A DNA stretch of 64,000 nt from Nocardioides bruguierae (GTDB lineage Bacteria; Actinomycetota; Actinomycetes; Propionibacteriales; Nocardioidaceae): positions 62,001 through 126,000 of the forward strand of contig NZ_JAMOIL010000010.1 of NCBI RefSeq assembly GCF_023656415.1, given 5' to 3'. Of the stretch, positions 27,838 to 35,664 are shown piece by piece. The notes under the pieces are model-generated. The model saw only the letters and a program-made list of their open reading frames with translations. It was not told the DNA's origin and ran no database searches. Numbering within the stretch: the stretch's first letter is position 1; each line of letters begins with the position of its first letter. A program made the translations under genes and the position numbers.

Positions 27838-29144
27838 CCACGGACACCCAGCACCTCGGCTCCCCCGACCTCCCCGGCTCCCCCGGGCCCGACTCCCGCC
27901 CCTGCGGCTACCCCGAGGGCGTCGCGCTGCCCGGCCTGGCCACCTCGCGCCGCGGGCTGCTGCGCGGGGCCGCGCTCGGCGGGCTCTCGCTCAGCGTCGG
28001 CGGTGCCGTCGTCAGCCAGGCCCCGATCGCGGCCGCGGCCGAGACCAGCGCGATCGTCGTCGTCTCCCTGCGCGGCGGCTCGGACGGGCTGTCGATGGTC
28101 GTCCCGCACGGCGACCAGGCCTACTACGACGCCAGGCCGAACACCGGCGTCGCGGCCGACCGGCTGCTGATGAAGGACGCCATGTTCGGGTTCCACCCGT
28201 CCATGAGCGCGCTCCAGGGCCTCTGGGACGCCGGGTCACTGGCCGCCGTCCACGCCGCCGGCCTGCCCGTGGCCAACCGCTCGCACTTCTCCGCCATGGA
28301 GGAGATCGAGGACGCCGACCCCGGCTCCGCCGCCCGGGTCGGCTGGCTCAACCGTCTCCTGGGCACCGACGCCCTCACCTCTCCGCTCCAGGGGCTCTCG
28401 GTCGGCGGCCGCCCGCTCGCCATGGTCGGGCCCGAGCCCACGATGACCGTGGGCGACGTCAACGGCGTGAAGGTCAGCGGCGCCTCCAGCCTGAGCAACA
28501 GCGACCCGCGGTTCGGCTCCCTGCGCCAGGCCTGGAAGGGCAGCGTGCCCGGCCGGGCCGCCATGCGCGACGGCATGAGCGCCGCGCTCACCGCGGCCTC
28601 GGACTTCCAGGCGGTCAAGGACGTCTCCACCACCGCCACGTTCCCCAACAGCTCGCTGGGTCGGGCGCTGGCGATCGTCTCCCGCACGGTGCGCGCCGAC
28701 GTCGGCTCCTCGGTGTTCACCGTCGACTCCGGCAACTGGGACATGCACACCGACATCGGCTCCTCCAGCAGCGGCTGGATGGTCAACAACGCCCGCGACC
28801 TCGCCGCGAGCATCGCCGCGTTCTTCACCGACCTCGGGGACGCGGCCTCCCGGGTCACGCTCGTGACCATCTCCGAGTTCGGCCGGCGGGTCGCCGAGAA
28901 CGCCAACCGGGGCTTCGACCACGGCTGGGGCAACGTGATGCTGGTGGCCGGCGCCGGGGTGCGCGGCGGGCAGTACCACGGCTCCTGGCCGGGCCTGGCG
29001 ACCGGCGTGAACGCCGACCTGAGCGTCACCACCGACTACCGCTCGGTGCTCGCCGAGGTGGTCGCGGCACGCACCGCGGCCTCGACGGCCACGGTGTTCC
29101 CGGGGTTCCGGCGCGAGAGCGTGGGGGTCATGACCGGCCAGTGA
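27834..29144 (+). CDS. Tat-exported DUF1501 protein
   Basis: A 436-aa protein with a twin-arginine signal (SRRGLLRGAALGGLSLSVGG) near residues 38-57. The mature part has VVVSLRGGSDGLSMVVP, NRSHFSAMEEIE, DSGNWDMHTDIG and ISEFGRRVAENANRGFDHGW, which are DUF1501 hallmarks with the conserved D/H residues of the sulfatase-like fold. ATG overlaps the DUF1800 stop (ATGA), so the two are made together and presumably act as a pair outside the membrane. Confidence 0.9.
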   Translation: MTTDTQHLGSPDLPGSPGPDSRPCGYPEGVALPGLATSRRGLLRGAALGGLSLSVGGAVVSQAPIAAAAETSAIVVVSLRGGSDGLSMVVPHGDQAYYDARPNTGVAADRLLMKDAMFGFHPSMSALQGLWDAGSLAAVHAAGLPVANRSHFSAMEEIEDADPGSAARVGWLNRLLGTDALTSPLQGLSVGGRPLAMVGPEPTMTVGDVNGVKVSGASSLSNSDPRFGSLRQAWKGSVPGRAAMRDGMSAALTAASDFQAVKDVSTTATFPNSSLGRALAIVSRTVRADVGSSVFTVDSGNWDMHTDIGSSSSGWMVNNARDLAASIAAFFTDLGDAASRVTLVTISEFGRRVAENANRGFDHGWGNVMLVAGAGVRGGQYHGSWPGLATGVNADLSVTTDYRSVLAEVVAARTAASTATVFPGFRRESVGVMTGQ

Positions 29145-29166
29145 GCCCGGCCGGACCCCCGCCCCC

Positions 29167-29856
29167 TCACGTCATCTCGGAGAAGCGCTCCACCTTCTCG
29201 CGCTGCCCGGAGACGATGATGACGTCCCCGCTCTGCACGACCGTCTCGGCGGTCGCGTAGGTGAAGGCCTCGCCGGGTCGCTTCACGCCCACGACGGTCA
29301 CGCCGTAGGACTTGCGGATGTCCGAGTCCGCCAGCGCGCGCCCCGTCATCCGCTTCGGCGGCTGCGTCTTGGCGAAGGCGTAGCCGTCGTCGATCTCGAT
29401 GTAGTCCATCATCCGCCCGCGCACGAGGTGGGCCACGCGCTTGCCCATGTCGTGCTCGGGGCGGACGACGTGGTGCACGCCGACCTGGGACAGGATGCGC
29501 GCGTGCGCCTGGCTGATCGCCTTGGCCCACACGTGCTCCACGCCCAGGTTCAGCACCACCGAGGACGAGAGGATGCTCGCCTCCAGGTCGGTGCCCACGC
29601 CGATGACGGCGCGGTCGAAGTCCTGCACGCCCAGCTGCCGCATGGCCTCCTCGTTGGTGGAGTCGGCCTCCACGACGTGGGTGAGCCGCCCCGCGAGCGA
29701 CTGCACGGTGCGCGGGTCGGAGTCGATGCCGAGCACCTCGGTGCCCTCCGCGACGAGCTCCAGCGCCAGCGACTTGCCGAAGCGTCCGAGCCCGATGACG
29801 ACGACACCGCCGGTGTCGACGTCCTTGCGGTTCCAGAACTTGCTCGAGCTAGCCAA
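29167..29856 (-). CDS. trkA: Potassium uptake regulatory protein TrkA/KtrA
   Basis: A 229-aa cytoplasmic RCK protein that gates the TrkH channel. The Rossmann fold starts VVVIGLGRFGKSLA (GxGxxG), with acidic residues at the end of strand 2 (GIDSDPRTV) for NAD(H) binding. The TrkA-C domain is at about residues 140-225. The TTG start at 29856 overlaps the trkH stop by 8 nt, so it is translationally coupled. This is the last gene of a trkH-trkH-trkA operon. Confidence 0.93.
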   Translation of the reverse strand: MASSSKFWNRKDVDTGGVVVIGLGRFGKSLALELVAEGTEVLGIDSDPRTVQSLAGRLTHVVEADSTNEEAMRQLGVQDFDRAVIGVGTDLEASILSSSVVLNLGVEHVWAKAISQAHARILSQVGVHHVVRPEHDMGKRVAHLVRGRMMDYIEIDDGYAFAKTQPPKRMTGRALADSDIRKSYGVTVVGVKRPGEAFTYATAETVVQSGDVIIVSGQREKVERFSEMT

Positions 29857-31219
29857 TGATCGGCCTTCCTTCCGGGTTCTGGTACAGCCGCTGCCGCTCG
29901 CGCAGAGCGAGCGCGGAGACCAGCGTGATGGGCCCTAGTCTGCCCACGAACATGAGGATCACCAGCACCATCTCGCCCGCTGTGCCCAGCTGGCCCGTGA
30001 TGCCGGTCGACAGCCCCACCGTGGCGAACGCCGAGGTGGTCTCGAAGAGCACCTGGTGGAGGCCGAAGGGCGTCATCTCGACGAGCGTCATGGTGCCCAC
30101 GGCGACGAGCGCGACCGAGAGCAGCGCCACCGTGACGGCCTGGCGCATGGCGCGGTCGCCGATCCGCCGTCCGAACGCCTGGACGTCGGCCTCGCCCCGC
30201 ACCTCCGCCCAGATGACGAAGAAGAGCAGCACGAAGGTGGTCACCTTGATGCCGCCCGCGGTGCCGGCCGAGCCGCCACCGATGAACATGAGGAAGACGG
30301 TGCCGACCAGCGTGCCCTCGCTGAGCTGGCCGATGTCGACGCTGTTGAAGCCCGCCGTCCGCGCCATCACCGAGGCGGTGAGCGAGGGCAGCACGCGGTC
30401 GTGCGCGGCCAGCGCCCCCAGCGTCTCGGGGTTGCGCCACTCGTTGGCCAGCACCAGCACGAACCCCGCCACCAGCAGCACCGGCGTCGCGGAGAGGACG
30501 ATGCGGGTGTGCAGCGACCACTCGCGCGCGTGGCGGCGTCGCTTGAGCACCTCGAGGATCACCGGGAACCCCAGGCCACCGAGCACCACCGCGACGCACA
30601 GCGGCAGGCACACCCACCAGTCGGTGGCGAAGCCGACGAGGCTGTCGGACCACAGGGCGAAGCCGGCGTTGTTGAACGCCGAGACGGCGTGGAAGACCCC
30701 GAACCAGACGGCCCGGCCGAAGCCGTAGTCGTAGCCCAGCCAGAGCCGGGTGGTGAGGACGACGGCGGTGACCGCCTCGACCGCCAGGCTGGTCGCGGCG
30801 ACGCCACGGAGCACGCTGCGCACGTCGCCCAGGCCGAGCGCCTTGGTCTCGGCCGCGGCGTTGAGCCGCGTGCGCAGACCCATCCGGCGCGAGACCAGCA
30901 GCGCGAGCAGCGAGGCCATCGTCATGATGCCGAAGCCGCCGACCTGGATCAGCAGCAGGATCACCGCATGGCCGAAGGGCGTCCAGTAGGCAGGCACGTC
31001 GACCGTCGAGAGACCGGTCACGCACACCGCCGAGGTGGAGGTGAACAGGGCCGTGACGAAGCCGGCGCCTCCCTCGCCGCTGCGCGAGACGGGCAGCATC
31101 AGGAGTGCGGTGCCGACCGCGATGGTCGCCGCGAACCCGGTCACCACGAGCTGTGCCGGGTGTCGGAACGCGCGCTGCGGGATCCGGGCCACGGGACGAC
31201 GGTAGGGGATGCGGCTCAC
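29849..31219 (-). CDS. trkH: Potassium transporter TrkH (second copy)
   Basis: A 456-aa membrane protein with the four P-loop filters of the SKT superfamily: TSAVCVTGL, SAFNNAGF, RTAGFNS and SAFATVGLS. About ten hydrophobic segments. GTG start at 31219 overlaps the stop of the preceding trkH copy (GTGA). A basic tail of about 20 residues precedes helix 1. The frame remains open upstream through the other copy, which is a shadow. It pairs with TrkA downstream. Confidence 0.93.
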   Translation of the reverse strand: MSRIPYRRPVARIPQRAFRHPAQLVVTGFAATIAVGTALLMLPVSRSGEGGAGFVTALFTSTSAVCVTGLSTVDVPAYWTPFGHAVILLLIQVGGFGIMTMASLLALLVSRRMGLRTRLNAAAETKALGLGDVRSVLRGVAATSLAVEAVTAVVLTTRLWLGYDYGFGRAVWFGVFHAVSAFNNAGFALWSDSLVGFATDWWVCLPLCVAVVLGGLGFPVILEVLKRRRHAREWSLHTRIVLSATPVLLVAGFVLVLANEWRNPETLGALAAHDRVLPSLTASVMARTAGFNSVDIGQLSEGTLVGTVFLMFIGGGSAGTAGGIKVTTFVLLFFVIWAEVRGEADVQAFGRRIGDRAMRQAVTVALLSVALVAVGTMTLVEMTPFGLHQVLFETTSAFATVGLSTGITGQLGTAGEMVLVILMFVGRLGPITLVSALALRERQRLYQNPEGRPIIG

Positions 31220-32559
31220 CCGATCAGCGGGCGGCCCTCCGGGTGCTGGTAGAGCCGCTGCCGCTCCCGCAGCGCCAGCGCCGAGACGAGGGTGACCGGG
31301 CCGAGCCGGCCGATGAACATGAGCAGCACGAGCACGACCTCGCCGGCGTCGCCCACCAGGGGCGTGATGCCGGTGGACAGGCCCACCGTGGCGAAGGCCG
31401 AGACCGCCTCGAACATCACCTGGTAGATGGGCAGGTCGGTGATCTCGACGAGCACGAACGTGCCGGTCACCGCCCCGGCCACCGACAGCAGCGCCACGGT
31501 CAGCGCCTGGCGGGTGGCGCGGTCGCCGATCCGGCGTCCGAACACGTGCACGTCCTTCTCGCCGCGCACCTCGGCGAGGATCACGAAGAACAGCAGCAGG
31601 AACGTGGTGACCTTGATGCCGCCGGCGGTCGAGGCCGACCCGCCACCGATGAACATCAGCACCGCGGAGACGAGCAGGCTGCCGTGGTGCATCTCCCCGG
31701 TCTCCACGGCGTTGAACCCGCCGCTGCGGGGCATGACGGCGTGGAAGAACCCCGGCAGGAACCGGTCGTGGACCGGCAGGGCGCCCAGCGTCGCGTCGTT
31801 GCGCCACTCGTTGGCCACCATGAAGATCGTGCCGAGGACGAGGAGCAGCACCGTGCCGGTGAGCGTGATCCGCGTGTGCAGCGACCACTGCCGCGGCCGC
31901 AGGAAGTGCCGCCGCAGCTCCAGCATCACCGGGAAGCCGATGCCGCCGAGGATGACGCCGCCGGCGATCGGCAGCAGCACCAGCGGGTCGGTGGCGAAGC
32001 CGACCACGGAGTTGTCGAAGAGCACGAAGCCCGCGTTGTTGAAGGCCGAGACCGCGTGGAAGACGCCCAGCCACACGGCCTGGCCGAAGGACTCGTCGTA
32101 GCCCAGCCAGAACCGCAGGGTCAGCATCACCGCGATGACCGCCTCGATCAGCAGCGAGATGCGGAGGACGCCCTTGACCACCGAGCGGACGTCGCCGAGG
32201 TCGACCGCCTTGTACTCGGCGGCGGCGCTGAGCCGCGTGCGCAGGCCCATCTTGCGGCTCACCAGCAGGCCGAGCAGCGACGCCGTGGTCATGATGCCGA
32301 AGCCGCCGACCTGGAAGAGCATCATGATCACCACGTGCCCGAACGCGGACCAGTAGCCGCCGGTGTCGACCACGACGAGGCCGGTCACGCACAGCGCGGA
32401 GGTCGCGGTGAACAGCGCCGTCGACCAGTCCGCGGAGGTGTCGGAGGCCGTTGCGACCGGCAGGCTCAGGAGCAGCGTCCCGATCCCCACGGCGACGGCG
32501 AAGGCCACCACCACGAGCTGCGCGGGGTGGCGGACGAGCTTGAAGGTCGCGCTGGGCAC
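31216..32559 (-). CDS. trkH: Potassium transporter TrkH (first copy)
   Basis: A 447-aa paralog of the following gene. Filters: TSALCVTGL, SAFNNAGF, PRSGGFNA and SAFATVGLS. Filter 3 has SGG in place of the TAG seen in the second copy, so the two channels may differ in ion selectivity or assembly. GTG at 32559 lies 6 nt behind a TACCGT -10 box. TrkH normally forms homodimers, so two copies could make either homodimers or heterodimers regulated by the single TrkA. Confidence 0.92.
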   Translation of the reverse strand: MPSATFKLVRHPAQLVVVAFAVAVGIGTLLLSLPVATASDTSADWSTALFTATSALCVTGLVVVDTGGYWSAFGHVVIMMLFQVGGFGIMTTASLLGLLVSRKMGLRTRLSAAAEYKAVDLGDVRSVVKGVLRISLLIEAVIAVMLTLRFWLGYDESFGQAVWLGVFHAVSAFNNAGFVLFDNSVVGFATDPLVLLPIAGGVILGGIGFPVMLELRRHFLRPRQWSLHTRITLTGTVLLLVLGTIFMVANEWRNDATLGALPVHDRFLPGFFHAVMPRSGGFNAVETGEMHHGSLLVSAVLMFIGGGSASTAGGIKVTTFLLLFFVILAEVRGEKDVHVFGRRIGDRATRQALTVALLSVAGAVTGTFVLVEITDLPIYQVMFEAVSAFATVGLSTGITPLVGDAGEVVLVLLMFIGRLGPVTLVSALALRERQRLYQHPEGRPLIG

Positions 32560-32565
32560 GCCCCG

Positions 32566-32571
32566 ACGGTA
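32566..32571 (-). promoter_or_regulatory. -10 box for leaderless trkH operon
   Basis: TACCGT on the minus strand, 6 nt before the GTG at 32559. Confidence 0.45.
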
Positions 32572-32654
32572 GGCGACAACGCCCGATGTCGGAGCCTTCC
32601 CCTAGGTTCGTTCACGACACGAGCACACCCCGCCCACCACCTCGGGAGGCCCTC

Positions 32655-33227
32655 ATGGCCGAGATCCTGCTGCTGCACCACGTCTGCGGACTCACGGAGG
32701 GGATGGAGGTGCTCGCCGGCCGCATGCGCGCGGCCGGCCACACCGTCCACGCCCCGGACCTGTTCGGCGGAGCCACGTTCCGCACCGTCGACGAGGGCGT
32801 GGCCTTCGTGAACACCCTCGGCGACGACGTCCTCACCTCACGGGTGGACGAGGCGGCGTCGGCGCTGCCCGCCGACATCGTCTACGCGGGCGTCTCGCTC
32901 GGCGTGATGAGCGCGCAGCGGCTGCTGGGCGCACGGCCGGGTGCTCGCGGTGCGCTCCTGTACGAGGCGTTCATCTCGCCGGAGTGGGCCGGGCCCTGGC
33001 CGGACGGGCTCCCCGCCCAGGTCCACGGCATGGAGCAGGACCCGTTCTTCGGGCTGGAGGGGGACCTGGCCGCGGCGCGGGAGGTGTCGGCCCAGCACCC
33101 CGAGGTGGAGGTCTTCACCTACCCCGGCTCGGTGCACCTGTTCAGCGACGCCTCGTTGGACAGCTACGCACCTGACGCCACTGAGCTGTTGCTCGAGCGC
33201 AGTCTCGCCTTCCTCGAGCGGGTGTGA
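32655..33227 (+). CDS. Dienelactone hydrolase-family protein with Ser nucleophile
   Basis: A 190-aa alpha/beta hydrolase of dienelactone hydrolase type: AEILLLHHVCGLTEGM at the start, VHAPDLFGG and TYPGSVHLFSD with the catalytic His near the end. The nucleophile elbow reads GVSLG, so serine replaces the cysteine (GxCxG) of true dienelactone hydrolases. ATG at 32655 has GGGAGG upstream. The substrate is unknown; annotation as carboxymethylenebutenolidase would be over-specific. It is divergent from the trk operon. Confidence 0.82.
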   Translation: MAEILLLHHVCGLTEGMEVLAGRMRAAGHTVHAPDLFGGATFRTVDEGVAFVNTLGDDVLTSRVDEAASALPADIVYAGVSLGVMSAQRLLGARPGARGALLYEAFISPEWAGPWPDGLPAQVHGMEQDPFFGLEGDLAAAREVSAQHPEVEVFTYPGSVHLFSDASLDSYAPDATELLLERSLAFLERV

Positions 33228-33337
33228 GCCGGAAGCGGCCGGCCTCCCGACCGGAGTGACGGTGGCGGCGGCCGGGCTGTCCGGAGGGACGGGGCTGGTG
33301 CACTGGCACACCCCCAGGCTGCCACCCGAACCTGAGA

Positions 33338-33358
33338 TTCGGCCAACGGGGGGCCGAA
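33338..33358. terminator. Hairpin ttcggcc / ggccgaa
   Basis: Seven-base arms with a 7-nt loop between convergent genes; no T-run. Weak terminator candidate. Confidence 0.3.
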
Positions 33359-33389
33359 CGACCCGCCTCGCGCCGGTCGGGACACCCCC

Positions 33390-34151
33390 TCAGCCGAGCA
33401 GGGTGGCCAGGTCGCGCTCGAGGTAGCGGCGGTGGGCCACGTGCTCTCGCAGGACGACGGCGACGCACTGGCGCGCCGTCCGCGTCTCCGGGCCCCAGTC
33501 CGGCGCCGGGAGGCCGGTGCGGTCGGTGCCAAGGTCGGCGTCGGTGAGGTCGCCCAGGGCCGCGTCGACGCGCCGCCCCGCGTCCTCGAAGGCCGTGCGC
33601 ACCGCCGGCCAGGGCGCGCTGCCGAGCGGGTCGAGCCCGAGCGCGCGTGAGCCCTCGAGCGGGTAGTCCTCGGGCAGCAGGCCCAGCGGGTGGAACGGCG
33701 CCTCGGTCTCGGCCAGCATTCGTCCGATCCAGATGTCCACGGCCGCGACCAGGTGCCGCAGGGTCTGGGCGGCGGACCACTCGCCGCGCACCCGCTGCTC
33801 GCGCACCTCCGGCGAGGCCTGCTCGAGCCGCTCCAGGGTGCCCGCCCAGCCGATCCGCACGGCCGTCCAGGCGGCGGTGAGCTGCGCGACGGTGCCGTCG
33901 TCCTGGGCCTGGCGCACCGCGGCCCGCTCGGGGTACCGCCGGTCCAGCTCGGCCTCCACGAACGCGGTGACGTCCACCCCGTCGACCAGCACCGGCCCGT
34001 CGAAGCGTCCGGCGAAGGGCCAGACCTCCAGGCCGCCCACGAACGCCCCCACGACCCGCAGGCCCCGCAGGTCGGGCTCGACGAGCGTCGCGTCCGAGAG
34101 GTCGGGCTGGTGCAGCACCTGGCCGGAGAGGTCGAGTCCGTTCTCGCTCAT
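33390..34151 (-). CDS. DinB-family protein with N-terminal extension
   Basis: A 253-aa protein. Residues 1-50 contain short repeats resembling pentapeptide-like layers (DLSDATLVEPDLRGLRVVG). The rest is a DinB/YfiT-type four-helix bundle, with WSAAQTLRHLVAAVD and VVLREHVAHRRYLERDL carrying the histidines expected for a metal site. Proteins of this superfamily include bacillithiol and mycothiol-dependent enzymes; this one's partner thiol and substrate are unknown. ATG at 34151. Confidence 0.75.
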   Translation of the reverse strand: MSENGLDLSGQVLHQPDLSDATLVEPDLRGLRVVGAFVGGLEVWPFAGRFDGPVLVDGVDVTAFVEAELDRRYPERAAVRQAQDDGTVAQLTAAWTAVRIGWAGTLERLEQASPEVREQRVRGEWSAAQTLRHLVAAVDIWIGRMLAETEAPFHPLGLLPEDYPLEGSRALGLDPLGSAPWPAVRTAFEDAGRRVDAALGDLTDADLGTDRTGLPAPDWGPETRTARQCVAVVLREHVAHRRYLERDLATLLG

Positions 34152-34221
34152 GCGCCCAGCATCACCCGCGCCGGCGGCCGCCGGAAGGCCCGGACGCCCG
34201 GCGAGCGACCGGGCCGCCCGC

Positions 34222-34623
34222 TCAGCGCGGCACGAGCGGCTGGTCGGAGTCCACGATCACGCGGCCGAGCGGCAGAAGGGAGATCGGCACCATCTTGAAC
34301 GAGCCGATGCCGAGCGGGATGCCGATGATCGTGACGCACAGGGCGATGCCGGTGGTGATGTGCCCGATGGCCAGCCAGAGGCCCGCGACCAGGAACCAGA
34401 TGACGTTGCCGACCATCGTGAGGGTGTCCCCGAGCGGCCCGGAGTCGCGACGCACGGCCCGGCGGCCGAAGGGCCACAGGGCGTACACGGCGATCCGGAA
34501 GGAGGCGATGCCGAACGGGATGGTGACGATCAGCAGGCAGCACACGATGCCGGCGGCGATGTAGCCCAGCGCCATCCAGAACCCGGAGAGCACCAGCCAC
34601 AGCAGATTGAGGATCAGCTTCAC
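34222..34623 (-). CDS. YccF-family inner-membrane protein
   Basis: A 133-aa membrane protein with two copies of the YccF (DUF307) unit: VTIPFGIASFRIAVYALWPF and IIGIPLGIGSFKMVPISLLP. Each unit has a pair of hydrophobic segments. GTG at 34623. It is a stand-alone gene of unknown function. Confidence 0.87.
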   Translation of the reverse strand: MKLILNLLWLVLSGFWMALGYIAAGIVCCLLIVTIPFGIASFRIAVYALWPFGRRAVRRDSGPLGDTLTMVGNVIWFLVAGLWLAIGHITTGIALCVTIIGIPLGIGSFKMVPISLLPLGRVIVDSDQPLVPR

Positions 34624-34673
34624 GCGGTGAAGCCTGGCAGACGGGCGGCGCCCTCACGACCCACCCGTGGGGG

Positions 34674-35438
34674 TCAGATCCCCTCCAGGGCCTCCGGGGA
34701 CTCCGGCAGCACCTGGCCACCGTCCACCACGATCGTCTGACCGGTGATGAACCCCGCCTCGTCGGTGGCCAGGAACAGGGCGGCGTGCCCGATGTCGGCC
34801 ACCGAGCCGAGCCGGCGCTGCGGGATGGAGGCGATCATGCCCGCCACGTAGTCCTCCCCCATGTCGGCCAGCCCCTCGGTGGCGATGTTGCCGGGCATCA
34901 CCGCGTTGATGGTGATGCCCTGCGGCGCCAGCTCGATGGCCGCCGTCCGGATGAAGCCGAGCTGGGCGGCCTTGGAGGCGCCGTAGTGGCTCCAGCCCGG
35001 GTAGCCGGTGATCGGCCCGGTGATCGAGGAGGTGACCACGACCCGTCCGTGCCCGGAGGCCGCGAGTGCGGGGAGGCAGGCCTGCACGGCGAAGACGGTG
35101 CCGTGGAGGTTGGTGCCCATCACCTGGGCCAGGTCGGCCGGCGTCATCTCGGCGAGCGTGGCCGAGGGGAAGATGCCGGCGTTGGCGCACAGGACGTCGA
35201 TGCCCCCGTGGCGAGCGACGACCATCTCGGCCAGGTCCTGGCACGAGCCCCGGTCGGCGACGTCGGCGGCGAACCACTCACAACTCAGGTCCTCGGCGGC
35301 CGCGGCCAGCGCCGCCTCGTCCCTGCCGGTGATGGTGACCTTCGCGCCCGCGGCGGCGAAGACGCCCGCGATGCCCTTGCCGATGCCCTTGCTGCCGCCC
35401 GTGACCACCACGGACCGACCCTCGACGGGGGTGAACAT
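34674..35438 (-). CDS. Short-chain dehydrogenase/reductase
   Basis: A 254-aa classical [13 protein letters not shown] cofactor motif, NAGIFP, a catalytic Ser in [12 protein letters not shown] and Y-x-x-x-K in HYGASKAA; C-terminal [16 protein letters not shown] after strand 2 favours NADP. ATG at 35438 has AGGAGG about 5 nt upstream. A role in beta-ketoacyl reduction is possible; the exact substrate cannot be told from sequence. Confidence 0.9.
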   Translation of the reverse strand: MFTPVEGRSVVVTGGSKGIGKGIAGVFAAAGAKVTITGRDEAALAAAAEDLSCEWFAADVADRGSCQDLAEMVVARHGGIDVLCANAGIFPSATLAEMTPADLAQVMGTNLHGTVFAVQACLPALAASGHGRVVVTSSITGPITGYPGWSHYGASKAAQLGFIRTAAIELAPQGITINAVMPGNIATEGLADMGEDYVAGMIASIPQRRLGSVADIGHAALFLATDEAGFITGQTIVVDGGQVLPESPEALEGI

Positions 35439-35664
35439 GCCTGCCTCCTGCGCTCGTGCCTACTCGCACCGGCATCTCACCAGCGCGCGGAGCCGCCTGG
35501 TGTCGCCGAAACCGAAAGGTCACCCTCAGTGGGCAGAGTTCACCGGGCGTTGACAGAGGCCGGCGGCCGCGCACAGTGGACCAGTCCGGTCCGCAGGTCC
35601 GTGGGTTTGTCGCACGCAACCGTGTGCGCTGTCGATGGGGCGGTGGACGAAGGAGATCACCGAC

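Noticed and set aside
26577..29144. 855-codon frame upstream of the DUF1501 gene
   Set aside because: Sequence before ATG 27834 is the shadow of DUF1800; the ATGA overlap and Tat signal fix the start.
29849..32392. Long open frame of 847 codons through both trkH genes
   Set aside because: Only the part after GTG 31219 is TrkH-like; the N-terminal part is the wrong frame of the other copy.
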